Below are positions 44,827-57,345 of a stretch of DNA of 64,000 bases, one piece after another (position 1 is the first letter of the stretch; each line of letters opens with the position of its first letter). A model generated the notes under the pieces. It was not told where the DNA came from. It saw nothing but the letters and a program-made list of their open reading frames with translations, and ran no database searches. The translations under genes were made by a program, and so were the position numbers. The stretch is from Blasia pusilla. Taxonomy: Eukaryota; Marchantiophyta; Marchantiopsida; Blasiales. The DNA lies in the NCBI GenBank assembly GCA_050084515.1, contig CM114274.1:33046001-33110000 (forward strand), in the 5' to 3' direction.

Positions 44827-45312
44827 TAACTATGCCAGTGTACACACTGGTGTAGCTCATTTGGTGCTGTTCGGAGATGTGTTAGGCATTTTATGCATCT
44901 CAAGTTTTTTGGTTGATGGACCTCTAGCGCATACTACGGTGTAGCCTCTCCATGCAGGTGATATTTTCAGGTGCTACGAGTCCGACTAGCACGTCATCGA
45001 CCCGCGGAGGACTAGCTATTGCGTTAGAATTGTGTGGTGGGTTCTGTGGATTCAAGGGGCGCCACGTTTGGTGGATTGTGTCACCTTGATTTCCATTTGC
45101 GATTGGAGGGTTGTCATTGGACTTCTTGTGTTTGGATCCCCTCCATCGTTGCTTCTTGCTTGCGCGCCCATTGTTAGGGTTGACGCTGATTTCTAGAGTA
45201 GTGTTACTCCTGTGTGCTACCGGTAGTGAGGCTGGAGTGATGACGAGTAGACCGTGGGAGGCTTCTTGTGGTGCTGACAAGTTAGGTTGCCTACACCCAT
45301 AGCTAGTAGAGC

Positions 45313-46368
45313 TAGAATAGTACAACGACATCGACGTCACTTGGTTACTTAGTGGTGGTAATTTGGTGGTGGTGCGGCATCGGCGTTGGTCATCACGGAG
45401 CTGTCTGGTGGTCTGTTTGGGGTGGTGCAGATAGTGGTGGTTTCACACGGAGTGGATTGAGGTATCGGATACCTTTTCCACTTCCGAAAATTGATGAAGA
45501 GGAGGACGAGGGTGTTCCAAACACCGAGTCTTCTACGTTGTTATCGAGTGTTGCAGCTCCATTGATTTGGGACATGGACGGTGGATATGGGGCCATGAAG
45601 GGCACACGACGATACTCGGGTGCAGTGGGCACCATTGAGTTGGAGGACTTCATGCAGGAGTTTGATACGTGGTGTGATATGCAGATGTTGCGGAACGCCA
45701 CGTTGTTTACACCCTTCTTGGCTTGGAAGGGGTTGTTTCAGCACTTGGAGGGACCACCCATGGACGATTACCATGAGTTTAGGAAGGACCATGTTGCTGA
45801 GATTGAGGCGTGGAGACAATATTGGTCTCTTGGCTATGTGTCTATCACCCATGGTGGTATTGGTAGTAGTGCTCCTACTATGTCAGCCAGCCCGACGTTG
45901 AGTGGTACGAGTACGAGCCGGAGTGGGGGTACCAGTGGAGGTACCCATGGAGGTACCAGTGGGGATACTAGTGGAGGTACTAGTGCCCCACCATCGTTGA
46001 GCTCGGTTGCAAAGTTCTTCAACAGGTTGAAGAGGAACTATCAGGGAGTGAAGACAAAGAAGTTGAGGAGTCTTCAGGAATTTGAGCGAAAGACTGGTGA
46101 AAGTCTTCGTGAGGCATACACTCATATGCGACGCTTGATTTTAGTTACCCAGGGTGTGACTGAGGCTCAGGCAGTCCAGTTTCGGTATGGGATCTTGGGC
46201 AGAGAGTTGCGTCGCAGGGTACGTGATGCTACTCTTATGAGTGATGATTCACCCACATTGACCTATGTGTTTGCTCTATCTGAGAAGATTGAGCTTAACA
46301 TGGTGAAGGAGAGAGTGGTGACATCCGCATTCAGTAGGGATGCAACTACTACTTATCGTGTTCAGTAG
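45313..46368 (+). CDS. Element B: gag, N-terminal part
   Basis: Open from 45,313 to the stop at 46,368. The first in-frame ATG is at 45,574 (DMDGGYGAMKG); the 45,352 position sometimes taken as a start is GTG. Seen: ELEDFMQEFDTWCDM and FLAWKGLFQHLEGPPMDDYH (capsid-like helices), a serine/glycine/threonine-rich repeat (SGGTSGGT, about residues 190-215 from 45,352), AKFFNRLKRNYQGVKTKKL, SLREAYTHMRRLI and SEKIELNMVKERVV. This is the usual Ty3/gypsy capsid layout. The zinc knuckles follow in another frame after 46,368. Confidence 0.8.
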
Positions 46369-47475
46369 CCCACCTCACAATCTTGTAGTAGTGGTGGTGG
46401 TAGTAGTAGTGGGAGTCGTGGGGGGGGAACACGACCTCAGTCATGTCCTAGAGGGACACTTGCGCATAGACCATTGCCTTCATTTTCTGCCCCGCAGCAA
46501 GGACAATCATGTTGGACATGTGGAGGTGATAATGTTAGGAATTTTTGTCCCCAAGAGGATGGGAAACGGACTTTGGAGGATGGGCCTCAGTCGGCCCCAG
46601 CTTAGTGTGATCATTGCAGGAGACCAGGTCATCCTCGAGAGCATTGCTTTGATCTTCATCCAGAGTTGAGATCAGGCCGCGGCCGTGGTGGAGTAGCTCC
46701 GAGAGGCCGAGGTGGTAGAGGTGGACGAGTGGTTGGAGAGCCTACGGGGGCTACCCCTACCACTACGACACAGTCAGCTATGGCTCCCAGGATTGAGCAG
46801 TTGGAGCAAAAGTTGGCTACTATGGCTGGTATCCAGCATAGATCATGTTTGGGAGCACGGGCTTCCACCTCTTATGGAGGGGATGATCTCTCTTATATGG
46901 CAAATGCAGCACAGGTTGAGGCATCAGCTGCAGTTACGAGAGGAGCCACTGGAGCGTCAGAGCCACGTGATGCTAATGTGGAGTTGGACCTACAGAGGGG
47001 TGAGGTTGGGAGGCAGGCTAGGCTTCCCCAGTCATTCTTGTTGTCTGAGGTGCTTAGGACTCCATCCATGGTTCCTACGCAGCCTATTGAGCCGACAGTG
47101 GGGATTGAGGCATCTACATCACGTGTAGTAGACACGGATGCAGCATCCAGTGCAATATTGCGGATGGCAACTTTAGTGTTGGGATCCCCATTGTTTTCGG
47201 CCACGGAACTGATGGCTTTAGGAGTTGACTTAGCTCTTGTATTTCAGCTAGCAGCCACGTTGTGTGAACGTGGGGGTATTACTGCTACACATGCTGAGGT
47301 GGATGAGGGTGTTGCGGTGGAGCGGCCCTCTATGTCAGGTGTAGCATTGAGTACCAGTGCTACTTGGCAGGCAGTAGCGGTGAAGATGGATGCATTACTA
47401 GCCCGGCCAGCCATTGATCGTGAGAGGCTTACACGTGGTGTATGTATGTTGGATAACCAAAGTGGGATATTCTGA
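46369..47475 (+). CDS. Element B: gag C-terminus with zinc knuckles and RG-rich tract
   Basis: Just after the stop, a shifted frame gives a knuckle-like SCWTCGGDNVRNFC (about 46,507) and, near 46,605, a full CCHC knuckle CDHCRRPGHPREHC after another shift. From 46,666 an open 269-codon frame starts with RSGRGRGGVAPRGRGGRGGR and continues with IEQLEQKLATM (coiled), a long Ala/Ser/Thr-rich region and VCMLDNQSGIF at the end. The RG-rich start is likely RNA-binding. The frames are separated by one-base shifts, so the element is not producing an intact Gag. Confidence 0.75.
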
Positions 47476-47499
47476 TTGGTGAGTCCTACATGACAAGTG

Positions 47500-48231
47500 T
47501 TTAGACCAGATAGAGTCTTGTTAGATTGTGGTGCCCAACCTTTGATGTTGGGAAAGGCGGCATGTATCGGTTTGGGTATTCGGAGGTCAGAGCTTGAGCC
47601 TTGCCCATTCCAAATTCAAACATCACTTGGAGGAGCCAATAATAGGTCTTAATTCATGACACGGGAGAAGTTTTCTGTACAGTTGAGACCAAATCATGCG
47701 ACTGATAGCTCCCGGTTGGGAGTACCTGCAGTGGTCACATCAGCCGAGTCGTATGATGTACTAGTTGGAGGAGCAGTATTGTACCCGATTGGTTTTCAGA
47801 TGGATTACTGGTTTCAGACAGCATCTTATAGACTTGGTTGGCAGTCTGGGGAGGGACGTATGAGCCAAGTTCCTGTGAGATTTATTTATGGGGCTCGACC
47901 AGGAGGGTCTTCCCCAACAGTGTTAGCACCTGTGGCTGGTTTTAGTGGAGTAGTCACTTGGCCAGGAGACTTTTTGGAGGGTAATGTTTCTGCTATGAAT
48001 TCTCCTGTGCATGAGGAGGTAGAGGAGGTCCCTAGTTTTGCAGCAGTGGCATCCTCATCGTTGGATGTGCCACTTTGGAGTTCAGGCGGTGCACTACGGC
48101 AGGAGGCTTGGTGTGAGGCTGTTATATCTCACGAGGAAGAGGAGGCCCCACGGCGGACTCCTACATTTTGTATTAGTCCTTTGGTGGGATTAGGGTTTAT
48201 CCCTTTGGATACTACACCCATTGTATGGTAG
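47500..48231 (+). CDS. Element B: aspartic protease and linker
   Basis: VLLDCGAQPLMLGKA at about 47,517 is the retropepsin active site (D-C-G-A). One TAA interrupts after SLGGANNRS, then an open 191-codon frame (47,656-48,231) contains SYDVLVGGAVLYPIGFQMDYW, FIYGARPGGSS and the linker GVVTWPGDFLEGN ... DTTPIVW. It ends with TAG; the next in-frame codons enter methyltransferase motif I. Confidence 0.75.
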
Positions 48232-48275
48232 TATCCGACGGAGGGCATTTGTGTGTTAGATCTCTTTGTGGGATT
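48232..48275 (+). pseudogene. Element B: methyltransferase 5' fragment
   Basis: Directly after the PIVW stop the frame reads YPTEGICVLDLFVG, i.e. motif I with one Gly changed to Val, and then breaks off where element E begins. Confidence 0.75.
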
Positions 48276-50029
48276 AGAACTCACTGGTTTGGAGGCGTTT
48301 GGAAGAGTCTCTTGGGTGTTGCGAAGCCGATATTCTGTTTCATGCGTTGTCGGAGATAAGTGTATGACCCATAAGTGAGGCTGAGATATTGGCGCAGTCG
48401 AGAGCAATCGGGTTGAGGGCCAGTGGAGGGCCGGGTGTCTTTCCCCTAAATGTAGGGGGCCCGGAGATCCCAGAAGTACTAGTAAGGGGAGAGTACCTTC
48501 TCTGAGATGTCTCGGGAAAGCGAAACCCCACTTTGGCGCCAAGCGGGCGTTTGAGCCACCTGGATGAAAGCGGAGTTTGGCGCTTGAAACAGAAACCAAA
48601 CCTGATCCAAGGAGTGGACTTTGTATGCCACACTTGGATTCCAACCAATTCGCCGATGCGAGTCTTGGTGAGGAACTCTGTTGGATGTTCATCTGACGAT
48701 TGGAACGCTAAGCGCGGCGCCCGTTTGAGTTCTGAACCGACGAAAGTATCCCAAGTCTTCCGAGACTTGCCGTGTTGGAAACCGCGAAACTAGGAAGGTT
48801 GAGCTTGAAGAGAAGTCGAGCGAGAACTGGAAAGTAATCGCTGATTGATCCAAGACCCGACTAAACCGAAGTGCGTGTTTGGATGCGGATCGCGTTGAGC
48901 GTGACCTCTGAGACGCTTCATAACAAACAAGATTAACGTTCAAGGAGAGTAAGTATACGACTGACGTGGTATGAGCAATTCCTTGATGGCGTGAACTTGG
49001 GTGGGTTGAAGATCTGGGCGTTTGGGGAGAACTCAACAGAAGCGAAGACGCGGCGCGAGGAGAACGGTAAGGCGAGGAGGAGATGAGAAAAGCGACGACT
49101 ACGGAAATGGCGACCATGACGAAGAACCGAGAAACGCGAGTCAACAAAAGCCAAGAGGAAAATCAATGACGGACCAAGAGCGGGAGGTGGAATTTGCGAC
49201 TCAGTGCGAGTCCGGACATGAGGATGTTCCAAAAAATCTTTCTAAGTAGGACCTTCGGGTCCCAACCAACAATCGCATTTTATACCAAATGATGGGATTG
49301 ATGAAGGTGATGGCGGTGGGATGTTTGAACAGAGCAAGGTGATCTCGGAATTCAAGTCAAATGGAGCCTCTAGTTCTGGCAAGAAGCTTTGTAAGACTAA
49401 TTTGCCCAGCCATTCAAGGAATGGGGCGTTCTGAAAGTGAACTGAGTCTCTTCGGAACTCGAACTCTATTTCGAGCGCCAAAGGAAGATGAACAAGACAA
49501 GGTAATTTGTAATGGCAGTCACGTTTTAGAGAAGAGATCACGCTCTCCATTGGTGATGGCTCACCGGAAAGAACATCTAAGTCGTAGGAAAACGTTGAGT
49601 TAGGGGAAGATTTCAAGGAGTTGATTGAACCGATTCTCGAGGAATATAGGAAATACAGCGATGGCATGGAGGTGGTGAGGTTGCGAGAGTGGATCACTTG
49701 GTGCTTATGTGCGAGAGTTTAGTGAAAAACATGGGTACTTTCCAGATGAACATACAAAAGGTGATCTTCTAAGTGGGCTCAAACCGAGTGCCGAGAAGGC
49801 TCTCTTTCCGTATGCACCTCATCGGAGGCGTGCGCGGACCTCTTGGGACTAAGCCCAGGCGGATTGGGCTGATGAGGTCCAACACCGAAACCCTTTGAGA
49901 CAAAAGTTTTTCTAAATTCTGAAGAATAAAGGACATCCAAGAGGGTTTGGAATGGGGGTAGCGCGACCACGGGGAGGTCTCTCAGACCTTGGCTAAACGA
50001 AGTGGAATCAAGCGAAGCGAAGGGGCGCC

Positions 50030-51320
50030 GTTTACAGAGAGTCAACGAATGCCAAAGTGATTTGTTATAATTGTGGCGAACCGGGCATATGGCTGGAATG
50101 TGTGAGGCCCAAGGTTGTAAACCGGTATGATTACGTTTGCCGCTAAGCATTTATCGGAGGAATCTAGATACATCTCTACAAGTCACCAGAAACTTGCCCA
50201 ATTTGGTTTTACCTAGGATCCAAGATCGCTAATCGCGATGTGATGTTGCTCGCTGGATACTGGTGCTTCGCACTCATTCTTGAGTTTGAGAATCGTAAAA
50301 CGTGGGATTGCCAACCACCAAAGCGGATGAACCCATTAGGTAGGATTCGCGAGGAGAAAATCCCACGGACATCGATCTGGTTTAGGCTAGTTGTGAGATG
50401 GAGTATTTGAGTTGAAGGAAATTTCTGATTTTGCAATGGACGGTATCGCCGAGTCTTGGGAACACGTTCTTGGATGCATTATGAAGGTGGGCAGGCGGAG
50501 ACTCTTTGAGGTTAAAAGCGTCTTGGTTAACGGCAAACGGCGGGATGTATCAGTTAGTTCGTGAGGTGCCTAGAAGACGGAGTTGGTGAACGCCATCACG
50601 GTGATGCAGTTTGGCGAGTTAGAGAGGGAAGGATTTTTGCTTTTGATGAGACGAGTAGAGGATGATGCAAGCGCAAGATGCGGAAGATCAGAACTCAGCT
50701 TCAAGGGGAGATCTGAAACACTCAGAGAGTTGTGAAGAATTTGAAGATGTGTTGACTAAGGAGCTTCGGAAGTTGCCACCACATAGGGCGGTTGATCATA
50801 AGATTGAGGTGATACCGGGATCTCAACCACCTTCAAAGGCACCAGGTTGAATCAGAGGAACTTGCTGAGTTGAAGAAGCAGTTGGGTGAACTCCTATTGA
50901 GGGGTTACATCCGAGCAGAGCAAGTCACCTTATGGGGCGCCCGTCCTCTTTGTCAGAAGAAGGATGGGAAGTTGAGACTGTGTTGATTATCGAGGCGCTG
51001 AATAAAGTAGCGGTAAGGAATAACTACCCTCTCAATGAGGATGGATGGCCTCTTTGATCGATTGTCGGGTGCCAAGTATTTCCAGCGGATTGACCTTGAA
51101 ATCAGATATTATCAGATTGGATTGCTGAAGCGGATGTAGAGAAGACTGTAGGGACGAGATACGGTTCGATTCGAGTTTGTAGTAATACCTTTTCGGTCTT
51201 TGTAACGCTCCGGCGTTTACCACTTTGATGAACTCCATCTTTTACAAGGGAGACGGATGAGTTTGTGATCATCTATATAGATGACATACTCATCTATTCA
51301 AAACACTAGAGGAGCATTTC
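50030..51320 (+). pseudogene. Element E: nucleocapsid, protease and RT remnants
   Basis: In order: CCHC knuckle CYNCGEPGHMAGMC (about 50,068-50,105, across a frame change), protease active site LDTGASHSFL (about 50,253), RT entry APVLFV then [19 protein letters not shown] (about 50,938-51,015, with a shift) and catalytic IYIDDILIYSK (about 51,268-51,300). The catalytic residues are readable but the frame changes repeatedly. Confidence 0.8.
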
Positions 51321-52080
51321 GACATTTGAAAGACGGTGTTTGAGAACCAGGCGAACAAAAGGTGTCAGATGCGAATCTGCGGATAAGAGTGAGTTCGGTT
51401 TGTGATCAAGTTCTTGGGACATGGCGATGCGGATGGAGTGAGTCAGACATGGAAAAGGTGGAGCGCGATTGCGAATGGGAACCGCCTTCCACGATGAAGG
51501 ATCGAAGGTTCATTCGGCCATCGCTTACGGATTACGTGAAGAATTTTTTTCGGGCATAGTGAAACCTCTCACGGATTGGACCGCAGTTTGCCAATACTAC
51601 ATGGACCGAGGAAGTGGATAAAGCGTTCAATCGAGTCAGAGATCCTCTCGCAGGAACCAGGTGCTTCCTAAACGCTGGAGTTTGAACAACCGTCGAGGTG
51701 CACTGGATGCTAGTGATTTCACGATTGCAGAGAATGTTGGTGCAAAATGAGACCTGCGCCAGCATCAATGCAAGAAAGTAGTTTAATTTAATAATCGAAA
51801 GGAGATGGCTTCTGAGAAAGAGTTGTTTCACGGTGGTTCATTGCTTGAGGAAGTGGCGTCACTATTTGGGACTTCCGCAGGTTTCGGTATTCACCGATAA
51901 CATATCGCTCAAGTATTTTAGGACCTGATCAGGATGGCGCCAAACAACCGGTGGCATGATACCTTGGCGTTGATGAATGTGAGCTAATCCACAAGCCGGG
52001 AAAGACAATGTCATTCCAGGATCGTTCGTCACAGGATGAACACACATGCCATCGACGACACAAGTGTTGAGAACAATGTT

Positions 52081-53480
52081 CCCTAATGAAACAGACACGG
52101 AAAGAAGGATTCGTGAAGGACATGAAGGATGAGCAAGCGAGGGAGTACCTTAGGAAGTTAAAGCGGGGAGAAGGTGGTAATCTGAGTTTGAGACACGGCT
52201 TGCTAAGGTTTAAGCGAGGGGGATCTATATGTAGGCCAAGGCAAACTACGGATTGGGCGGTGTTTGTGGAATGTCATGATGGACCTTTGGCGGGACACAA
52301 AGGGAGAAATCCACTCTTGTTGCTTTGTCTAAGAGGTTCTTCCGCCCAACATGAAGGAAGATGTTGCTCAATATGTGAAAAACATGCGTGACTCGCTAGG
52401 CGAACGGCGTGTCTTATGCGAAGAAACAAGGTTTACTTCATCCTTTGCCAATCCGGAGGGACCCTTGCAAAACATTAGCATGGATTTCATTCGAGTCTTC
52501 GAATCCGGGGATACAACGCTATACTTGTGATAGTTATTCCGGTTTAGCAAGTTAGGGAGGTTTGTCTTGACGCAGAAGTGCGACGGCCTCTGCGACTTCG
52601 ACTATTCTGGATGGTTGGTGGCGCGCACGGATTGCCTAGGAGCATTGTGTCCGATCGGGATCGAAGTTTTACGATGCCTTTGAAACATCTATTCAGGAGG
52701 TTCGACCAAACTCAACTTTAATCGCCTTCCATCCTCAAACGGATGGCAAGCGGAAAAATAAATCGTCGTAGAAAACCAATACTTTAATTACGTGAGTGCG
52801 GACCAAAGAGATTGGGCCAAGTGGTTAAGTATGGTGAGTATTGTTACAACTCGGCTAAAGCATTTCGCAACCTGGGAGAATCTCCGTTTCTTCAAATATC
52901 AAAGAGAACCAAAAGGGCCTCTTGACTTAGCTCTTTGAAGGGCAATACATCGACACACACTCGTCAAGCAATGGCGGAATGTTTGTTAGTGGAAATGCAG
53001 AACGACATAAGATGAAGAGAGAAAGTCTCGCCAAGGCTCAACTAAGGTACGTAAAGCATGCTAACAAAAGTCGCCATGTGAGTTTCCAAGTTGGGAACAA
53101 GTGTGGTTGAGTGTTAAGAATCTCACTCTTTAAAGAATTGTCTCATAAATTGTCAGCCTAAGTATCCGGACCGTGATGTGATCAAGGCAAGGCCGCTTGA
53201 GGATGTGTACACGTTGAGCCGCTTAAACGAGTTCAAGATTCACCCGACTTTCCATGTCATTATTGAAGAAGTATCTTCAAGACAATGCGCCCGGAGCTTA
53301 AGGAGGATGTTGAGACCACAACCGGTCATCAAAAATTGAGGAACCAGAGTTCGAGGTTGAGACTATTCGCCTGCCCAGACGTAGGGGGCCACCGCTACAG
53401 TACTTGGTCAAGTGGAAAGGCTATCATGTGAAAGAGGCGACTTCTGATTATGGAGGCGGATCTAGAACATGCGCAAGAAG
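52081..53480 (+). pseudogene. Element E: integrase and chromodomain remnants
   Basis: The start (KQTRKEGFVKDMKDEQAR) matches element D. Integrase zinc module and core fragments follow (HDGPLAGHKG, RSIVSDRD-like, FHPQTDGKR). At about 53,345-53,470, EFEVETI and PLQYLVKWKGYHVKEAT followed by a shift form a chromodomain with the aromatic YLVKWKGY signature, which binds methylated histone H3 in chromoviruses. Confidence 0.8.
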
Positions 53481-55228
53481 CATTGCGTGACTTCAGATGG
53501 ATGCAAGAAAGGCACGCGTTAGTACATGGTGAAGCAATGACATAACTTCAGACCGAAAGCTTGGGCCGATAACCCGTTGTAACTAGAAAGGTTTTAGTTG
53601 TTGCAATAAAGAAGACATGGATTTGGAGATTCGATGTTTGTATTGTAATTTTGAGTTTGGATTAAAAAGGCAATGAGTAGTTCTTCATATGCTTAGGATG
53701 TAAGTCAAGGAGACCAAACAATGAGTATTTGAGGTGAGAGCTTGTATTCGGATAAGGCATCTAGATCAGGACCAAGTGTTGAAGTACTAGCATTTGGGCT
53801 CGCCTAACGTCGGGCGCGTAGATGAGTCTGTCTTGGGGTTTGTGGTGATCTCATTCATGTTTCATGACTGAACTTAGTGACGCGCCTAGGTGGGTTTGTG
53901 TGACCCAAAAAGTAGTACGAGTTGGCTAGGTAGACAAGGCGGTTGTTTACAAATAGTGAGTGAAGTGTTAGGCTGCGGACTTAGTGAGCTTATTTTGATA
54001 GTTAGATTAGTTTGGCGTAACTAGTCTAGGCTCATCAGAGCGTAGCTAATAAGTCTAAGTCCGTGCTTACAAACCTAAGACTTAAGCCAAAAGAGGAATT
54101 GCGGTTAGCTACGTAACGCGATTCTCCTCAGGTTAAGGGGTCGGCTTCCCTTAACTTAACATCAATATGGGGTTTGCGTTGATGAGGACATCAACCTTCT
54201 AAGGAGGGGGTGAGTGTCGCGACCTCATAACCAAAACAACACCAAACACGCCCAAGCTAAACATCGTAACTCAAGGAACTCACGCGCGAGGTTTGCGCTT
54301 TGGAGAGGCGTTTGGAAGAGTCTCTGAAAAGTCTAAGAGACGGAACGTGGAACAGAGTTGTGCTTTATGTCTTCGTTAGTGGTCGCGACCAGAAACCTAG
54401 ACCAAAACGCGAGCCGAGACTCTGAGATGAGTTGAGTCTCTGAGGTTGGTTGCCAAAGAGGTGAGAACTAGATTTGGAACACGGCTAGCTTGGGGAGAAT
54501 CTGACTGTGTTTAGGACCATAACGTTGAGCCCGAGATGCGTTCGGGACAAATAAGGGCGCGCTTGAAAGTTGATCTTGAGACGCTTCCAACGCACTAAAG
54601 ATCTCAGCAAACGCATAAGTACAGGCTGAGATATTGGCCGAAACGAGTCAGAGAGCAATCGGGTTGAGGGCCAATTGAGGGGCCCGGTGTCTTTCCCCTA
54701 AATGTAGGGGCCCCGAGATCCCGGAAGTACTAGTAAGGGGAGTACCTTTCTGAGATGTCTCGGAAACGAACCTCACTTTGCGCCAAACGGCGCTTTCAGA
54801 GGCACGGATGAAACGGGAGTTTACGAAACCCGGAACCCAAACCCGATCCAAGGGAGTGGACTTTGTATGCCACACTTGGATTCCAACCCGAGATTCACTG
54901 CAAGTAGTCTTGGTGAGGAAACTCATTGGATGTTCATCGGATGCTTGGAACCGCTTAGGCGCGAAACGCCGTTTGTGTTCCCCGAATCCGACTGTAAAGT
55001 CCTGGTCCCAAGTCTTCGAGACTTGCCCGTGTTGGAAACCGCCAAAACTAGGAAGGTTGAGCTTTGAAGAGAGTCCGAGACGAACTCGAGTAATCCCGCT
55101 GATTGATCCAAGACCCGACTCAACCAAAGGCGCGTGTTTGGATGCAGATCAGCGTTGAGAGCGTGACTCATCGAACGCACGCTCCGCAACAAACAAGATT
55201 AACGCTCAAGGAGAGTAGGCGCACGACA

Positions 55229-56100
55229 AAGCGTGCTTTGCCACACACCGCATTGTTGGGGCGCGGGACCTTGAGAGGGGTTGGTACTGTGGGATTTGGT
55301 GATTGCTGGATGGCCATGTCGTGGTCATACACGTGCTGGTCAGTGGTGAGGGGATGACACGAACCTAGGTCTCGATTGTTTTGGAGATGTTCACGGGTGT
55401 TACGACATCTTCAGTTCATCGCACGCTCCCTTGCATTCTTGAGAATGTTCCATTGTTAGGGTGACTCGGACCTGGATGATGGCGAGTGTTCATGAGTTGC
55501 GGTCTTGGATTGACTGTAGGTGTTGTTGGATGCATTCCTGGATTGGCTCGTGTGCACATCGCCCCACGCTTGTGGTGAACAAACTTGTTGCCTAGGGAGG
55601 TTCTCGTCAAGCATATGATGCACGGTCTGACAATCCCTTGCCTTACAAGTGGATAGTATCTTGAATCAAGCACTTTTCGAGGTGGTGAGGGTTATTGATC
55701 GGTCACCCATGGCAGTGAACTGCGGTGGGGCCGACCCCTAGATGGCACTACCCACATTTAGAGTTTTCCTCGTCACATGCCTATAGGGAAGGTGGTCTCG
55801 GCTTGTATGAGATTCTCATGTGCGACAATTGGTGGAGCCTAATGGATGAGAGAGAGCGCAAGGATGGGATTTTGTTATCGTGTGACAAACGTTGCTTCCA
55901 TTCTCCGAGGCTTCACGACGTCCATGTGTTGGGTCGCCATGGACCTGAATTGTTTGACTTGATTTTGAGTTTTGGTATGGCGAGCAATGCTCGACCGGAC
56001 TTTGTCAAGGGGTCTTCCACCCCCTTTGTAATGAGCTCGATGGCTACAAGGACGAGAGGCATCGGCTTGGGGCGAGGAGAGTAGTATTTGCATCCTTGGA
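55229..56100 (+). pseudogene. Element B: methyltransferase 3' part
   Basis: Aligns with element A 26,750-27,560 at the nucleotide level: motif IV (VIAGWPCRG-type, about 55,295-55,325), LFWEM (about 55,375), motif VI region ENVPLLG-type (about 55,440), AHRPTLVVNKLV-type motif VIII (about 55,555), then the block corresponding to NADERER in A (55,850; here MDERERK) and a motif-X-like block with MDLNCLT (about 55,940). Stops and shifts make it non-functional. Confidence 0.75.
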
Positions 56101-56200
56101 GTAAATGGGGATGTAATGGTGGGCATGTGGAGTTGTTGTTCATGCTAGTGGAGAGTTATTTGCTCGGATGATGGTATAGCTATGTGTACCATCTTGTGAG

Positions 56201-57100
56201 GGAGGTGCAAGAGGAGAGGAAGAGAGGAGAGAGGAAACTACTCAACGAAATAGATACTTTTTTTTAAGAGAGTTTCCGTTGAAGAGAGGAAACTTTTGTG
56301 TGAATTTTGCACTTTTTTGTTCTGCTATTAAGTCCACAATTTTTTTCTTTCCATATTTTGGCAACCCATCCGGTCCGACCGGTTGCAAATTGCCTGAGAA
56401 TATACAAAACTGAAAAATCGCGGAATCATAAGTGTGGAACTAATCACTTTTTCCATCCAAGGTCCGAAACAATCTATCTCGGAGAAAACGATCGCTTCCG
56501 CCCCACGGCCTCCGATAGAAAAAAATGACACACAACGTCACACACACGCCTCCGTGGGCTCCCGACCAAGGCGCAACTCGCTTGCCTACCCGCAAACAAC
56601 GACTCCCACCCACCGACATCTTCTCATGTAAAAATAAAGAGTAGTAAAACGGCACACCCGGCCTAAAAACTCCACTCCTCAATCTACATCGGCATATCGA
56701 GCCTCGGCCCACCCCGTGCTATCATGAACTCTGACGCTAGCACCCTAGTCCTAGCTCACACACATACAAGGGAGGTGCTCCAACGGCCCAACATGAGAAA
56801 GATGGCTTAGAAAGCCATCTTCCTCTCTTATAGGGGTTGGGAGTCAAAAGGCTCTTCCCCAAGAATATCTCCCTGCAACTCACGACAGACGTTACCAGGC
56901 ACGTGACTCCTCGGTCAACCAGTCACCCGGGCCGTAAAGACCTCAACATGAGTCGCCGTAAACGACGCTCTCGACATAATGGACTCTATCCTCAACTCAT
57001 CCTACACCGGGGGACAAAGTTACACTCAAGATAGTCCGTTGGCTCCTACGCCCTATCCACGATAGATCTCGGCCTATCGGCTACTCAGATGTGACACCGT
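56201..57100. other. Stretch past the truncated element B, no supported gene
   Basis: From about 56,200 similarity to element A ends in a GAGAGGA-rich sequence. The rest holds no frame with a recognisable family, no RNA gene and no transposon terminus I can support. Confidence 0.5.
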
Positions 57101-57105
57101 CACAA

Positions 57106-57345
57106 GAAACCTTCCAATTGACTTTCAGAATCTTGAGTCAATTGGAAGGTTTCTTCCGGTTGATATCCGGTAAATATGGGTTGGGATGGGATAGTCCGAT
57201 ACCCGCCTATACTTACTCGATATCAGCCGGAAGAAGTCAGTCGAAAGGCTTATGCCGGCTGATATCCAGTAAGTATGGTTGTGATGGGATAGTCCAATAT
57301 CCGCCCATACTTACCGGATATTAGCCGAAAGAAACCTTCCGGATG
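57106..57345. repeat. Cluster of inverted repeats (foldback-like)
   Basis: A perfect 17-bp stem (57,106-57,122 and 57,137-57,153; GAAACCTTCCAATTGAC) with a 14-base loop is followed by two imperfect hairpins of about 75 bp (57,156-57,230 and 57,254-57,326), each with GATATCC near one end and GGATAT or CGATATCAGC near the other around a shared GGGATAGTCC core. A further GAAACCTTCC occurs at 57,332. No coding potential. This may be a foldback/MITE-type element or a degenerate tandem hairpin array. Confidence 0.75.

Larger units (their letters stand above)
43873..45312 (+). other. Element B: leader region
   Basis: Non-coding stretch between the terminal segment and gag. It has no supported gene. 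The right part (about 44,620-45,100) is shared with element A 31,080-31,340 and holds the palindrome and the 5S-like block. The left part (43,873-44,600) has no counterpart in A. Confidence 0.65.
48275..55228 (+). mobile_element. Element E: chromodomain Ty3/gypsy retrotransposon nested in element B
   Basis: 3' LTR 54,215-55,228 (TGTCGCGACC to GCACGACA) preceded by purine tract AAGGAGGGGGTGAG; 5' LTR about 48,275-48,964, lacking its first roughly 75 bases and some internal sequence; primer-binding site GTGGTATGAGC at 48,966-48,976, a degraded initiator-Met type. Internal: zinc knuckle near 50,070, protease DTGASHSF near 50,255, RT near 50,930-51,310 with YIDDILIYSK, RNase H, integrase near 52,350-52,770, chromodomain near 53,390-53,470. 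Frames are shredded by many small indels. I could not find a clean target-site duplication; the junction looks rearranged. Confidence 0.85.
43505..56200 (+). mobile_element. Element B: plus-strand relative of element A, split by element E
   Basis: Order: terminal-region middle segment (43,505-43,872), leader (to about 45,300), gag (to 47,475), protease and linker (47,500-48,231), methyltransferase motif I (48,235-48,275), element E insertion (about 48,275-55,228), then the methyltransferase from just before motif IV to the end (55,229-56,100). It stops at about 56,200, just before RT would begin. It is close to element A at the nucleotide level and in opposite orientation, so the two form a large interrupted inverted repeat. 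About 130 bases present in A between motif I and motif IV are missing or scrambled at the insertion. Confidence 0.85.
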
